32,871 bases of DNA from Bacillota bacterium (GTDB lineage Bacteria; Bacillota; Clostridia; Peptostreptococcales; Anaerovoracaceae), in the NCBI GenBank assembly GCA_017397825.1, contig JAFQHT010000113.1:1-32871 (forward strand). The letters are read 5' to 3'. The notes beneath the pieces were generated by a model, which saw only the letters and a program-made list of their open reading frames with translations, was not told the DNA's origin and did no database searches. The position numbers and the translations under genes are program-made. Positions 7,291 to 17,400 of this stretch are shown here, piece after piece; position 1 is the stretch's first letter; every line of letters starts with the position of its first letter.

Positions 7291-8622
7291 TTAAATCACT
7301 TCGCCTTCAAGGCTGAAAGTGTTTGATGCAGTAATTTTAACGTCAACGATTTGTCCTATCATTTCAGGGGAACCCTTGAAATTAACCAGTTTGAATGTTT
7401 CTGTCCTGCCGCCGTAAGTGCGTGAATTGGTCTTGGACGGTCCGTCCACAAGAACCTTTTCAACTCTGCCTACATACTCAGCATTCTTTTCTGCAGAAAT
7501 CCTGTTGATCACATCCACCAGGCGATTGAAGCGCTGATGTTTGATGTCTTCAGGAATCTGATTTTCATATTTTTCAGCAGGGGTTCCCTTTCGGATTGAA
7601 TAAAGGAAAGTGAATGCTGAATCATATCTGACTTCTTCGCAGAGAGTCAGCGTTTCTTCAAACTCTTCCTCAGTTTCACCAGGGAAACCTACAATGATGT
7701 CGGTTGAAATTGCAATGTCCGGATCCACTTCCCTGAGCTTACGCACAAGTTCAATATAAGCTTCCCTTGTATAACGCCTGTTCATTTCTTTGAGAACTTT
7801 GCTGGAACCGGCCTGTACCGGCAGGTGGAAATAGTGACAAAGTTTTTTGCAGTCACGGTATGCCTGAATCAGCTTGTCCGAAAGATCCTTCGGATGGCTG
7901 GTCATAAAACGGATTCTGTCGATACCTTCTATATCGTTGATCATATAAATCAGATCTGCAAAATCTTTTTTACATCCGTCTGTTTCACTGATACCTTTGT
8001 ATGAATTTACATTCTGGCCAAGAAGAGTGACTTCTCTTACACCATCTTCAGCCAGAGCCTTGATTTCTCTGATAATATCTTCCGGCTTTCTGCTGCGCTC
8101 GCGGCCTCTTGTATAAGGCACTATGCAGTATGTACAGAAGTTGTTGCATCCGTACATGATATTAACGAAAGCCTTGTGTCTGAACAGTCTTTCGGCAGGC
8201 AGGCCTTCAACAATTTCGCCGCCGTCCTCCCATACAGAAAGCTGTTTATGCTTTTCTTTATATAAATTGTCAAGAAGAACCGGCAGTTCGTGAATGTTAT
8301 GAGTTCCGAAAATCACGTCCACCCAAGGGTACTTTGCCTTGATGGTGTCAATGATGTGCTGCTGCTGCATCATACAGCCGCAGACACACACGGTGAAGTT
8401 TTCCTTCTCCGCCATCTTCTTCTTTTTCAGCTGTCCCAGCGTGCCGAAGAACCTTTTGTCAGCGTTCTCGCGGATGCTGCAGGTGTTGAAAATTACAATG
8501 TTTGCATCTTTCCGCTCCTTTGCCTGTGTATAACCTTTTTCAAGGAGCATGCCTGCCAGAGTCTCTGAGTCGTGTTCATTCATCTGACAACCGAAAGTCG
8601 TGATGTGAAATTTCTTGTCCAA
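7291..8622 (-). CDS. miaB: tRNA-2-methylthio-N6-dimethylallyladenosine synthase
   Basis: MiaB adds a methylthio group to i6A37 of tRNAs that read UNN codons, using two 4Fe-4S clusters and SAM. From the TTG at 8622 the protein is 443 residues. Its cluster cysteines are C12 (TFGCQMN), C48 (NTCSIREN) and C83 (GCMMQ). The radical-SAM motif CNNFCTYC is at 160-167 and the TRAM domain is at the C terminus. A longer frame beginning with another TTG at 8655 would overlap the DUF262 gene and has no ribosome-binding site. The 8622 TTG has GGAGAG 5 bases upstream and starts right at the conserved DKKFHITTFGCQMN. The gene lies 14 bases after the DUF262 stop and is followed by the cotransporter. Confidence 0.95.
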   Translation of the reverse strand: MDKKFHITTFGCQMNEHDSETLAGMLLEKGYTQAKERKDANIVIFNTCSIRENADKRFFGTLGQLKKKKMAEKENFTVCVCGCMMQQQHIIDTIKAKYPWVDVIFGTHNIHELPVLLDNLYKEKHKQLSVWEDGGEIVEGLPAERLFRHKAFVNIMYGCNNFCTYCIVPYTRGRERSRKPEDIIREIKALAEDGVREVTLLGQNVNSYKGISETDGCKKDFADLIYMINDIEGIDRIRFMTSHPKDLSDKLIQAYRDCKKLCHYFHLPVQAGSSKVLKEMNRRYTREAYIELVRKLREVDPDIAISTDIIVGFPGETEEEFEETLTLCEEVRYDSAFTFLYSIRKGTPAEKYENQIPEDIKHQRFNRLVDVINRISAEKNAEYVGRVEKVLVDGPSKTNSRTYGGRTETFKLVNFKGSPEMIGQIVDVKITASNTFSLEGEVI

Positions 8623-8636
8623 TTCTACTCTCCAGA

Positions 8637-10364
8637 TTAGTTTTTTATTTCCCAAATAGTTTTTGCTTGTTCATATAACCATTCGGATCTTTTAATAATT
8701 TCGTTTTCATCCCAGGTTGACTTATCTAAAACAGTACTCATTGTTGTTAGACCTGCAGCACACAAGTCTAATCCTGGCTTATTGCTACCATTACCAATTT
8801 TTTTAACAGTCCATGAAGCATCCCTAATAGAAGCATTTAAAGCTTGTGGGATAATTGCCAGATTACCTAAAGTTAATAACAGCGAGTCTCTTTTCTTTGC
8901 TTCCTCTTCTGTTGCACAAAGAGTCCAATTGTTTCTCCATTTTTTAGGCATTAAATGTTCCAAACTATAATTATTAAATCCAAGCAATGTTACTGCACTA
9001 TGTAAAGGTCTTATTTTACTTTCAATCAAATAAATAATCCCTTTTGATTGTAAATTAACAAGTTTTGAATCCATAAATCCTTTTTGCAATTCGCTATCAT
9101 CTGGAATATATGTAGTTGTATCATTTGCATTATTCAATCTCGCCAAAAGCTCATCTTTGTCAATTACTTGATTCTTTATAAATGATGTGAACATGTTGTT
9201 ATAATTCTTAGTTGAAACATGCACTACCAATCGCCTCATAACATAGCTTTCAAGGACTCTACAAATTTCACTTAACTGTTTTGCATCATCTATATTTTTT
9301 GCTGCATATAATACATATGGAATTAATGTACTGGTCTTAAGCCCAAAGATTACAACATTTAGACGTTCTATACCAAAGTCTTTTGGTATACTCATGTTAC
9401 ACTGCTCTGGTCTAAATATTTTTCTAAAGCAATGCGCATAATCTTTCATACTGCCCAAAACAACATTTTTATCTCCATTACAATATGTTGAAATAAAATG
9501 TTGATATGACTGTGCAAGATGATCTAGTCTTGCGTACATTAATCCATCTTCTTTTGATATGTTATATTTTTTATCTTGTATAAAGATTTGAAAATATGCA
9601 TCAAAAAATATATCTATCAAAGCACGTTTAATTCTACCAGTTTCAATTTCTGTATCCCAATATGCTTTTGCTTCCTCATCTTTTTCGAATACATCTACCC
9701 ACTTATCTTCGTACTCTGCTACTGTTTCTCGATTAAAGAAATAGTTTTTCAACAATTCAGATGTTGTTAAATTTACACCTAATGAATTAATTGTATCAAA
9801 AATCTGTTGCTCATCTTCGTTAGCATCCAAATCAATTCTGACAAAATGTGCATTTGCTATAATAGTTATTATATTTAATTTGGTTTCATCTATATTTTTT
9901 ACAAAGAAATTAAATGAATCAATTATTCTCGATTTTGACTCTGTATTATCAATTATAACTGCATTTTGCATAGTCATTACTTTTTCAAATGCATCAATAT
10001 CATTTCTACCGTGCTTCAAAGCAATGTCTGTCATTCCAAGCTTAAATTTTACATCAAATGTAAGGGATTGATTTAATTTTAAACACAACACTTTCATAAA
10101 AATTAAAAAAGTTGTTAGTCTTTGCTGACCATCAATTACTGTCCTGCACTCTACAAACAAGTCATCCTGCTTTGGTTTTCTACCTTCTTTAAGTATTATT
10201 GACCCTAAAAAATGTGGTTTGTTTGTTTTCACAACAAATTCCATGTCTTCCAGAAACCTGCTCCATAGTTCTTCATTCCATACGTATTTTCTTTGGAAAA
10301 ATGGAACTTCAATTAAAGTTGAGTTGTCTATTATACCTGTAATAAGAGCTTTACGAGCATCCAT
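8637..10364 (-). CDS. GmrSD-like DUF262 + DUF1524 protein (putative type IV restriction/defence nuclease)
   Basis: 575 residues. The N-terminal DUF262 has PFFQRKYVWN (21-30) and the NTP-binding motif IDGQQRLT (77-84). The C-terminal DUF1524 HNH-like nuclease has YSLEHLMP (His470) and LGNLAIIPQALN (Asn501). GmrSD-type proteins use nucleotide-driven restriction against phage DNA with modified bases, and single-chain fusions such as this are common. The gene is clearly richer in A and T, with many TTA, ATA and AAT codons, than its neighbours. It stands alone between gpsA and miaB, next to a MITE-like palindrome. This suggests horizontal gain. The start has AAGGAG 7 bases upstream. The domain call is strong; a defence role is inferred. 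Confidence 0.88.
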   Translation of the reverse strand: MDARKALITGIIDNSTLIEVPFFQRKYVWNEELWSRFLEDMEFVVKTNKPHFLGSIILKEGRKPKQDDLFVECRTVIDGQQRLTTFLIFMKVLCLKLNQSLTFDVKFKLGMTDIALKHGRNDIDAFEKVMTMQNAVIIDNTESKSRIIDSFNFFVKNIDETKLNIITIIANAHFVRIDLDANEDEQQIFDTINSLGVNLTTSELLKNYFFNRETVAEYEDKWVDVFEKDEEAKAYWDTEIETGRIKRALIDIFFDAYFQIFIQDKKYNISKEDGLMYARLDHLAQSYQHFISTYCNGDKNVVLGSMKDYAHCFRKIFRPEQCNMSIPKDFGIERLNVVIFGLKTSTLIPYVLYAAKNIDDAKQLSEICRVLESYVMRRLVVHVSTKNYNNMFTSFIKNQVIDKDELLARLNNANDTTTYIPDDSELQKGFMDSKLVNLQSKGIIYLIESKIRPLHSAVTLLGFNNYSLEHLMPKKWRNNWTLCATEEEAKKRDSLLLTLGNLAIIPQALNASIRDASWTVKKIGNGSNKPGLDLCAAGLTTMSTVLDKSTWDENEIIKRSEWLYEQAKTIWEIKN

Positions 10365-10418
10365 GATAATCTCCTTGTTAAATATTTTGCTGGAACGGTT
10401 ATATTATTTATTCCATAG

Positions 10419-10607
10419 TAGCTTTTAAGAGTTTCGAACGATTTCCGCAGACATAGTTGAAACAATCAATTAAGCAGTGAATGTGAACAGCTAAGAGTCT
10501 GGCACTGTCTGAGCCGTAGGCGAGTTTGCCTGACTCTCTGTGAACAGAACTGCGTATTGCGTTTGTTTCCTATGTCGAGGACTAAGTGAGAAACTCTCTA
10601 AAAGCTA
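10419..10607. mobile_element. MITE-like long imperfect palindrome between gpsA and the DUF262 gene
   Basis: The outer ends are TAGCTTTTA-AGAGTTTC on the left and, on the opposite strand, TAGCTTTTAGAGAGTTTC on the right (one indel). Further inward both arms share GACATAG (10450-10456 / 10570-10576), GAAACAA, GCAGT, a TGT..ACAG block and AGAGTC.GGC, so the ~189 bp folds almost wholly on itself around base 10513. The ends could be written TA-GCTTTT...AAAAGC-TA, like a TA-duplicating IS630/mariner-type MITE. The right end falls in the gpsA TAG stop. There is no coding capacity. It could also act as a terminator or a structured RNA. Confidence 0.6.
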
Positions 10608-11615
10608 AAGTATGTGCATTTCGTTCTTGGTGTCCCTGCCCATCAGATAACCTACAGCCTCTGCGGCATTGATTTCGCCGTGAATAACTTTATAAATACA
10701 CTCGGTAATAGGCATTTCAATTCCGCACTGATTTGCCAGAGCATATGCAGCCTCTGCCGTTGAAATGCCTTCAACAACCATGCCTATTTCTTCAGTGGCT
10801 TTTTCAGGTGCTGTACCGCGTCCTATAAGTATGCCGCATCGTCTGTTTCTGGAATGCATACTTGTACAGGTTACAATCAGGTCCCCGATACCGGCAAGTC
10901 CTGAAAAAGTAGTCATGTCAGCTCCCAGCGCAAGTCCCAGTCTGGTCATTTCGGTAATACCTCTGGTCATCATGGCAGCCTTGGCATTGTCGCCGAATCC
11001 CATACCGTCAGAAACGCCTGCCCCAAGAGCAATTATATTTTTAAGCGCACCGCCAAGTTCCACACCCAGCAGGTCTTCGTTGGTATATACTCTGAATCTT
11101 TCTGTATTAAATAGTTCCTGTACTTCCACTGCAAGGTTGTGGCTGTCGCCTGCAACTACCACAGTTGTCGGCATTTCCCGTGCCACTTCCTCTGCATGTG
11201 ACGGACCGGAAAGTGCAATATAATTCACATCCGGAAGTATTTCCTTTGCAACCTGAGATAGTCTGAGTAAGGTTCCTTTTTCAATCCCCTTCGCCACATT
11301 TATCACAGGTACCTCATGGTTAAAATACTGTGCTGCTTCTGTAAAAACTCCCCGGAAACTCTGGGCAGGCACAGCAAAAATCAGATAATCCTTTTCTTTA
11401 GCTGCATTTTCCAGATCAGCAGTAAAATGAAGGTCTGCAGGGAGAATGACATCCGGCAGATATTTTTTGTTTTCACGGGTCAGGCTCATCTGCTCTACCT
11501 GAGCTCTGTTTCTGGCCCATACAGTAACGTTATGACCCTTATTTGAAAGAATCATGGCAAGAGCAGTTCCGAAACTGCCCGCACCGATAACTCCTATATT
11601 TCTGATATTATCCAT
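10605..11615 (-). CDS. gpsA: NAD(P)H-dependent glycerol-3-phosphate dehydrogenase
   Basis: GpsA reduces dihydroxyacetone phosphate to sn-glycerol 3-phosphate, the acceptor for phospholipid synthesis. The 336 residues match the family length. The Rossmann motif IGVIGAGSFGTALA is near 8-21, and the C-terminal domain has the conserved GVELGGALKNIIALGAGVSDG and NAKAAMMTRGITEM blocks. It is the last gene of the plsX-rnc-smc-ftsY-der-plsY-gpsA run, directly after plsY, the enzyme that uses its product. GGAG lies about 6 bases before the ATG. The final TAG stop coincides with the edge of the palindromic element, which may have supplied its third base. Confidence 0.97.
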   Translation of the reverse strand: MDNIRNIGVIGAGSFGTALAMILSNKGHNVTVWARNRAQVEQMSLTRENKKYLPDVILPADLHFTADLENAAKEKDYLIFAVPAQSFRGVFTEAAQYFNHEVPVINVAKGIEKGTLLRLSQVAKEILPDVNYIALSGPSHAEEVAREMPTTVVVAGDSHNLAVEVQELFNTERFRVYTNEDLLGVELGGALKNIIALGAGVSDGMGFGDNAKAAMMTRGITEMTRLGLALGADMTTFSGLAGIGDLIVTCTSMHSRNRRCGILIGRGTAPEKATEEIGMVVEGISTAEAAYALANQCGIEMPITECIYKVIHGEINAAEAVGYLMGRDTKNEMHIL

Positions 11616-11650
11616 CTCTTCTCCAATTCCTCTGAAGGATAAGTCCTTAA

Positions 11651-12244
11651 TTATTTTTTCTTAAAAGACATTTTAGGCTCTTCACCTCTGATGAGTCTCT
11701 GAATGTTGGATCTGTGTTTCACCAGAATGATAACAGCCATTATTGTACCAATAAAAATGAACCCAGGCTCAACAAACCAGCAAACAACAGGGAATGTTGC
11801 TGCACCCAGTACTGAACCTACTGACATTTTCATTGTAGTTACCACACCAAGAGCAACAATTGCCAGTGCCAGCACTCCAAGAAGCCAGTTGACTCCAAGC
11901 AGAGCACCGAAAGCTGTTGCAACACCCTTGCCGCCTTTGAATCCGAAGAAACAAGGCCAGATGTGTCCGCAGAAAACTGCCAGTGCGCATAAATAACCAG
12001 CCTCTTCTCCGCCCAGGGCGTTTCCTATGAGCACTGCAATTACACCTTTTGCAATATCAACTGTCAGGGTGATAAGCGCTGCTTTTCTGCCAAGAACTCT
12101 GAGAGTGTTGGTAGTTCCTGCATTGCCGCTGCCTTCTTTTTTAATATCAACACCATGCATTCTTCCCTGAATTATTGATGGCGAAATTGATCCCATAAGA
12201 TAGGCGATAACAGCCGCCAGGAAAATTCTCAAAACTGTGCTCAT
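11651..12244 (-). CDS. plsY: Acyl-phosphate:glycerol-3-phosphate acyltransferase
   Basis: PlsY is the membrane acyltransferase that moves the acyl group from acyl phosphate, made by PlsX, to glycerol 3-phosphate. It has 197 residues with about five hydrophobic segments. The conserved loops GSGNAGTTNTLRVLG (near 37-51), GHIWPCFFGFKGGKGVATAFG (near 92-112) and the C-terminal KHRSNIQRLIRGEE are all visible. Its start overlaps the der stop as TAATG, so the two are translationally linked, and gpsA follows. All three enzymes of lysophosphatidate formation (PlsX, PlsY, GpsA) are in one operon. Confidence 0.97.
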   Translation of the reverse strand: MSTVLRIFLAAVIAYLMGSISPSIIQGRMHGVDIKKEGSGNAGTTNTLRVLGRKAALITLTVDIAKGVIAVLIGNALGGEEAGYLCALAVFCGHIWPCFFGFKGGKGVATAFGALLGVNWLLGVLALAIVALGVVTTMKMSVGSVLGAATFPVVCWFVEPGFIFIGTIMAVIILVKHRSNIQRLIRGEEPKMSFKKK

Positions 12245-13566
12245 TAGTATTCCTCACCCTTTTCTCTGAATACGAATTTGATGGAAGTTCCTTCAAATCC
12301 GAAAGCTTCTCTGATCTGATTTTCCAGATATCTTGCATATGAGAAATGCATCAGTTCACGGTCATTGATCTGGAAGCTGAATAAAGGCGGTTTTACTGCA
12401 ACCTGAGTTGCATAGTAAATTTTAAGTCTGCGGCCCTTATCTGAAGGTGGCTGCTTCATCATTGTAGCGTCTGCAATCAGGCTGTTAAGCTGACCTGTAG
12501 GCACGCGCATTGCTCTCTTTTCTGCTACGTACTTGGCCATTTCGATAACCTGATTTACTCTCTGCTTGTCCTTTACAGAAATAAACACTGAAGGTGCATA
12601 TGTCATGAACATAAACTCTGCTTCAATCTTACGCTTATAATCTCTCATTGTGTTTGTTTCTTTTTCGATAAGGTCCCACTTGTTTACTACAACTACGATG
12701 CCCTTGCCTGCTTCGTGAGCAACGCCGGCAATCTTCTTGTCCTGCTCGGTGATGCCTTCTGCCGCATCGATAACCAGAAGTGCAACGTCACATCTTTCGA
12801 TGGCAGCAACTGCTCTGATTACGCTGTATCTTTCGATATCTTCATTAACCTTGGACTTTCTTCTGATACCTGCAGTGTCGATGAGGATATATTTTTCGCC
12901 GTCTTTTTCAAAAGGAGTGTCGATACTGTCTCTTGTAGTGCCGGCAATCGGTGAAACAATTACACGCTTTTCACCAAGGAGACAGTTGATAAGTGAGGAC
13001 TTACCAACGTTTGGTTTACCGATAACAGCAATTTTGATTGTTTCTTCGTCATCATCATATGCTTCCTTAGGGAAACTTTCCACGATTTCGTCCAGCACAT
13101 CACCGAAGTTGAGCATGTTTGCTGCAGAAATAGGAATAGGTTCTCCAAGACCCAGCTCCCAGAAATCATAGAAATCATCAGGAAGCTTGGAAGGATTGTC
13201 GATTTTGTTGACAACAAGAATTACCTTCTTGCCGGTTCTCATAAGCATATTTGCAACTTCTCTGTCTGCATGGGTCAAACCATCCTTACCATCTGTGATG
13301 AAAAGAATTACATCTGCCATATCCATTGCAATCTGAGCCTGTTCGCGCATCTGTGAAAGAATAACGTCTGCGCTGGACGGTTCAATACCGCCTGTATCAA
13401 TCAGTGCGAAGTGAATTGAGTTCCATTCAGCTTCTGCGTAGATTCTGTCGCGGGTAACACCAGGTGTATCTTCAACGATAGAAATTCTCTTGCCCACGAT
13501 TCTGTTAAAAAATGTTGATTTGCCTACGTTAGGTCTTCCAACGATGGCAACAATTGGTTTACTCAT
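12244..13566 (-). CDS. der: Ribosome assembly GTPase Der (EngA)
   Basis: 440 residues with two tandem G domains and a C-terminal KH-like domain. The first domain has GRPNVGKST (near 10-18), DTGGIE and NKID; the second has GKPNVGKSS (near 182-190), [19 protein letters not shown] and NKWDL. Der is essential for 50S subunit maturation. It overlaps the end of ftsY by 8 bases and the start of plsY. Length and motifs are complete. Confidence 0.98.
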   Translation of the reverse strand: MSKPIVAIVGRPNVGKSTFFNRIVGKRISIVEDTPGVTRDRIYAEAEWNSIHFALIDTGGIEPSSADVILSQMREQAQIAMDMADVILFITDGKDGLTHADREVANMLMRTGKKVILVVNKIDNPSKLPDDFYDFWELGLGEPIPISAANMLNFGDVLDEIVESFPKEAYDDDEETIKIAVIGKPNVGKSSLINCLLGEKRVIVSPIAGTTRDSIDTPFEKDGEKYILIDTAGIRRKSKVNEDIERYSVIRAVAAIERCDVALLVIDAAEGITEQDKKIAGVAHEAGKGIVVVVNKWDLIEKETNTMRDYKRKIEAEFMFMTYAPSVFISVKDKQRVNQVIEMAKYVAEKRAMRVPTGQLNSLIADATMMKQPPSDKGRRLKIYYATQVAVKPPLFSFQINDRELMHFSYARYLENQIREAFGFEGTSIKFVFREKGEEY

Positions 13567-14458
13567 TGAAAATTCCTCCTATAAAGTGCGCCGGTTCAAA
13601 AGCTTCCATATCTTCGATTCCTTCGCCAACCCCTATAAACTTAATCGGCATATCGAATTCCTCTGCAATGGTAATTGCGATGCCTCCCTTTGCTGTACCG
13701 TCAAGTTTGGTCAGCACAATTCCTGTAATGTCAGCAACTGAGCCGAATTCCTGTGCCTGGGAAACAGCGTTCTTTCCCGTAGTCGCATCGAGAACCAGTA
13801 AAGTTTCTCTTGTTGCTTCAGGATATTCTCTGGAAATGACCTTGTTCATCTTTTCCAGTTCGTTCATAAGATTCTTTTTATTCTGAAGTCTTCCTGCTGT
13901 GTCGCAGATAAGAACATCGATTTTTTTAGACTTTGCTGACTGGATGGCGTCAAAGATTACAGCAGACGGGTCTGCACCTTCCTGATGCTTGACCACGTTG
14001 ATACCATTTCTTTCGCCCCAGATTGCAAGCTGCTCTGCCGCTGCTGCACGGAAAGTATCCGCAGCCGCAAGCATAACTGTCTTGCCTTCACTTTTCAGTC
14101 TGTGAGCCAGTTTGCCGATGGAAGTTGTCTTGCCGCCGCCGTTGATACCGATCATCAGGATTACCAGCGGAGTTTCTTCGCTCAGCTTCTGGGCATCGCC
14201 CTTGTCAACAACTTCAATCATAATATTTTTAAGCGCTTCAGTCACAGCCTCAGGTGTGCCGATGCGGTCATCTTTTATCTTTTCTCTGAGCTTTTCCATA
14301 ATCTTCATGGTTGTATCCATGCCGATGTCGGAAGTGATGAGGATTTCCTCAAGCTCGTCCATTAAATCTTCGTCAACTTCTCCACGGAACATTACTGCAT
14401 CAGCAATCTTTTCGCCGAGACGCCCGAAGAAAGATTTTTTCTCTTTAAATAATGACAT
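13559..14458 (-). CDS. ftsY: Signal recognition particle receptor FtsY
   Basis: 299 residues, the NG core of the SRP receptor without the long acidic A domain found in E. coli. The GTPase motifs are [39 protein letters not shown] and [10 protein letters not shown], followed by the C-terminal [14 protein letters not shown] and the membrane-binding end. It docks SRP-ribosome complexes at the membrane for co-translational insertion. It starts 11 bases after the smc stop with an AAAGGAG site, and its end overlaps der, so it is cotranscribed with both. Confidence 0.98.
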   Translation of the reverse strand: MSLFKEKKSFFGRLGEKIADAVMFRGEVDEDLMDELEEILITSDIGMDTTMKIMEKLREKIKDDRIGTPEAVTEALKNIMIEVVDKGDAQKLSEETPLVILMIGINGGGKTTSIGKLAHRLKSEGKTVMLAAADTFRAAAAEQLAIWGERNGINVVKHQEGADPSAVIFDAIQSAKSKKIDVLICDTAGRLQNKKNLMNELEKMNKVISREYPEATRETLLVLDATTGKNAVSQAQEFGSVADITGIVLTKLDGTAKGGIAITIAEEFDMPIKFIGVGEGIEDMEAFEPAHFIGGIFNE

Positions 14459-14469
14459 TCTTTTCTCCT

Positions 14470-17400
14470 TTAAAGATCAATTTTATCGCCTAAGCGAAGT
14501 GATAATACTTTGGAAATACCCTGTTCAGGCATTGTAACTCCATAAAGTACATCTGCATGTTCCATGGTCGCCTTCTGATGAGTAACGATGGCAAACTGAA
14601 TTTCATAGAACTTGCGCAGATACTTGGCAAATCTGTCGATATTTGCATCATCCAGAGCCGCTTCTACTTCGTCCAGAATACAGAATGGTGTAGGCTTGGT
14701 CTTAAGTACTGCGAACATGAGTGCAATAGCAGTCATGGTCTTTTCTCCACCGGACATCAGGTTGATGTTCTGCAGTTTCTTTCCAGGCGGCTGAGCAATA
14801 ATTTCAATACCTGCTTCAAGAGGATTTTCCTCGTTATCCAGGCGCAGCTCTGCATGCCCGCCTCCGAAGAGTTCCTTGAAGATGTCTTCAAAATTGTCAA
14901 CAATCTTATCAAAGTTTTCTTTGAAGCGTGTCCTGATGGTTTTTTCCATATCATCAATGATTGCTTTGAGCTCGTCCATTGCTGTAACAATGTCTGTCCG
15001 CTGCTCTGTAAGGAAACCGTATCTTTCGCTTACCTGTTCGTATTCCTTGATTGAGCCCACATTCACATCACCCAGTTCTTTCAGACGATTTTTAATTTCA
15101 CGGCTGTCCTTCATGGCAGTACTCATTACAAAATCATCTTTTCTGAATTCAAGAGCCTGAGCATAGGAAATTTCAAATTCCTCCCAGAGCTTTTCCTTGA
15201 TGGTGTCAAGCTGGGTTTCATTCTTTGCAAGCTTGATTTCCTGCTGATACTTCTGGTCCTGATATGAATTAAGTTTATCTCCGAGAGCTGAGTGTTCAGC
15301 AGTGATTTTATTCAGCTGTTCCACTAATGCAGCTTTTTCTGCAGAAACCTGAGCAATGTAGTCTTCAAGTTCAGTCTTTTCTTTTACAAGGCCTTCCACA
15401 AGACTTTCAACATCTTCAGAACTGAACATAATCTTGTTCTTCTGCTTTTCCAGAGATTCCAGCTGATCATTCTTTGCATCAATCTGCATTGTGAAATCAT
15501 CAATTGCATCCTGAACCCTTGAAAGCAGCTGATCTACTGCTTCCAACTTGTTATCCCAGTCAGTCTTTGCAATACGGGCTCTGGTAATTTCTTCATTGGC
15601 CGCACTTACTTCATCCTTAAGAGCTTCAGATTTTTCAATGTTTATATTGATTTCAGCATCAAGTTCTTTTATACGGAGTTCAGCCTGCTCAGCTTCATCC
15701 ATAACTTCTGCTGCCATGTTCTCCGCATTTGCAAAATCCTGCTCGATGGCTGCCAGTTCTCTTTCACGCTTAGCACCTGTCTGCTGAATTTCTTTAGTAT
15801 TTTCTTCAAGAACCGCAAGCTGAGCATTGATATTTGCTGCAGCAATCTGCAGAGTTCTTGTTTCTTCTTCCAGATTTACGATAGATTCAGCAATTTCCAG
15901 ATTTTCTTCTGTTTTTGCTTTTATATTTTCTTCAATTTCAAGGTATTCTTTTTTAAGGTCCCCGATTTCGCCGTTAAGCTTATCTATTTCACTGCGGCGT
16001 GCAAGAAGATTTGCTGTTGCGTTCTTGTACTTACCACCTGTGATTGCTCCGCTTGCATTAATGATTTCGCCGTCAAGAGTAACGAATCTTATGCCGTTTC
16101 CTGCCATTTTTGAAAGGCTCACCGCACTGTCCATATCCTCAACAACAGCAACTCTGCCAAGAAGATACTGGAAAATGCCTTCGTATTTGTCGTCAAATTC
16201 CACGATATCAGAGGCCATACCTTTAAAGCCTGCTGCACCTGTAACCTTGCTGCCCGGCTGGCCAACACTTCCTTTTACAGATTCCACCGGCAGGAAAGTA
16301 AGTCTTCCGGCCTTGTTATTCTTCAGTGCATTGATTGCTTCTTTTGCATTGGCGTCCTTCTGGCAGACAATATTCTGCAGACTGCCGCCAAGGGCAGTTT
16401 CAACAGCGATTTCAAATCCGGCAGGAACTTTCATCAGTTCCGCAACTACCCCTTCTATACCGCGGATACCGCTCTTCATTATGAACTTTACCGCACCATT
16501 ATAACCTTCGTAGTTATTTTCCATCTCTTCGATGGTTTTTTTACGTGCTGTAAGCTGTCCGGCTCTGATGCGTACATCTTCTCCTACTTTGGAAAGGCTG
16601 CGCAGCTGTTCATTGACTTCTGCCTGCTTTTCCTTTGCTTCAGAAAGTTTTTTTGCAGTATTTCTGATTTTTTCTTCAGTTTCAGATTGCTGAAGTCTGC
16701 CTCTTTCTGCAGCTTCAGTAAATGCCTGACTGTTTTTTTCCAGTTCTTCGCCTTCATCAAGAAGCTGCTTCTTACGTTTTGCCAGGGACTCTCTGTAACT
16801 TTCCATGCTCTTTGCTTCAGAACGTTTAGCAGAAACTTTGCTGTGAAGACTGAACATTTCGTTCTTTGCGTTTTCCACTGCCTCGGTCAGTTCCAGAGAA
16901 CGCTTCATAACCTGATTATAGGCCTCCACTTTTTCTCCAAGCTTTGTTTCTTCGTTCTTAAGGTTTTCCAGAACTCTGTCCTTGTTTGCCTCAAGTTCTT
17001 CAGCATTGGCTGCTTCTCTGGAAAGCTTTTCGTCCAGTGTCTGAATTTCTTCTGTAATACGTATATAATCACGGTCAAGTCCCGCGATTTTTTCGCTGTC
17101 AAGCTGACTTTTATTAGTCAGTCTGTTGATTTCTTCTACCTTTACCAGAAGCTTGTCTCTGGCATCGTTGGAAAGCTGTTCCAGAGTTTCATTTCTGTTT
17201 CTTCCTGCAAAAATCTCCTCATCCATGGTCTTTTTCTGACCATTAAGAGCTTCAATGTCTGCAGTAAGCTGCTCAACGTCTTCTTTGATGGCATCGTTGG
17301 AAATATTAAGCTTTTCAACGTTTTTAAGCGTAATATTTATTTCAAGTTCCCTGTATTTTTCTTTTAATTCCAGATATTCTTTGGCCTTGATGCTGTCCTC

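Noticed and set aside
8623-8655. Longer miaB frame starting with TTG at 8655.
   Set aside because: It overlaps the DUF262 gene, lacks a ribosome-binding site and adds non-conserved residues; the TTG at 8622 fits the family start.
10511-10534. GAGCCGTAGGCGAG resembles the start of group II intron domain V.
   Set aside because: The complementary half (CGTACGGTTC-like) and the bulge are missing, and there is no maturase. The sequence is better explained as the centre of the palindromic element.
15827-17367. Long plus-strand open frames opposite smc.
   Set aside because: They lie antisense to the coiled-coil coding part of smc. They have Ser/Phe-rich low-complexity translations, no ribosome-binding sites and no recognisable domain, so they are shadows of codon bias.
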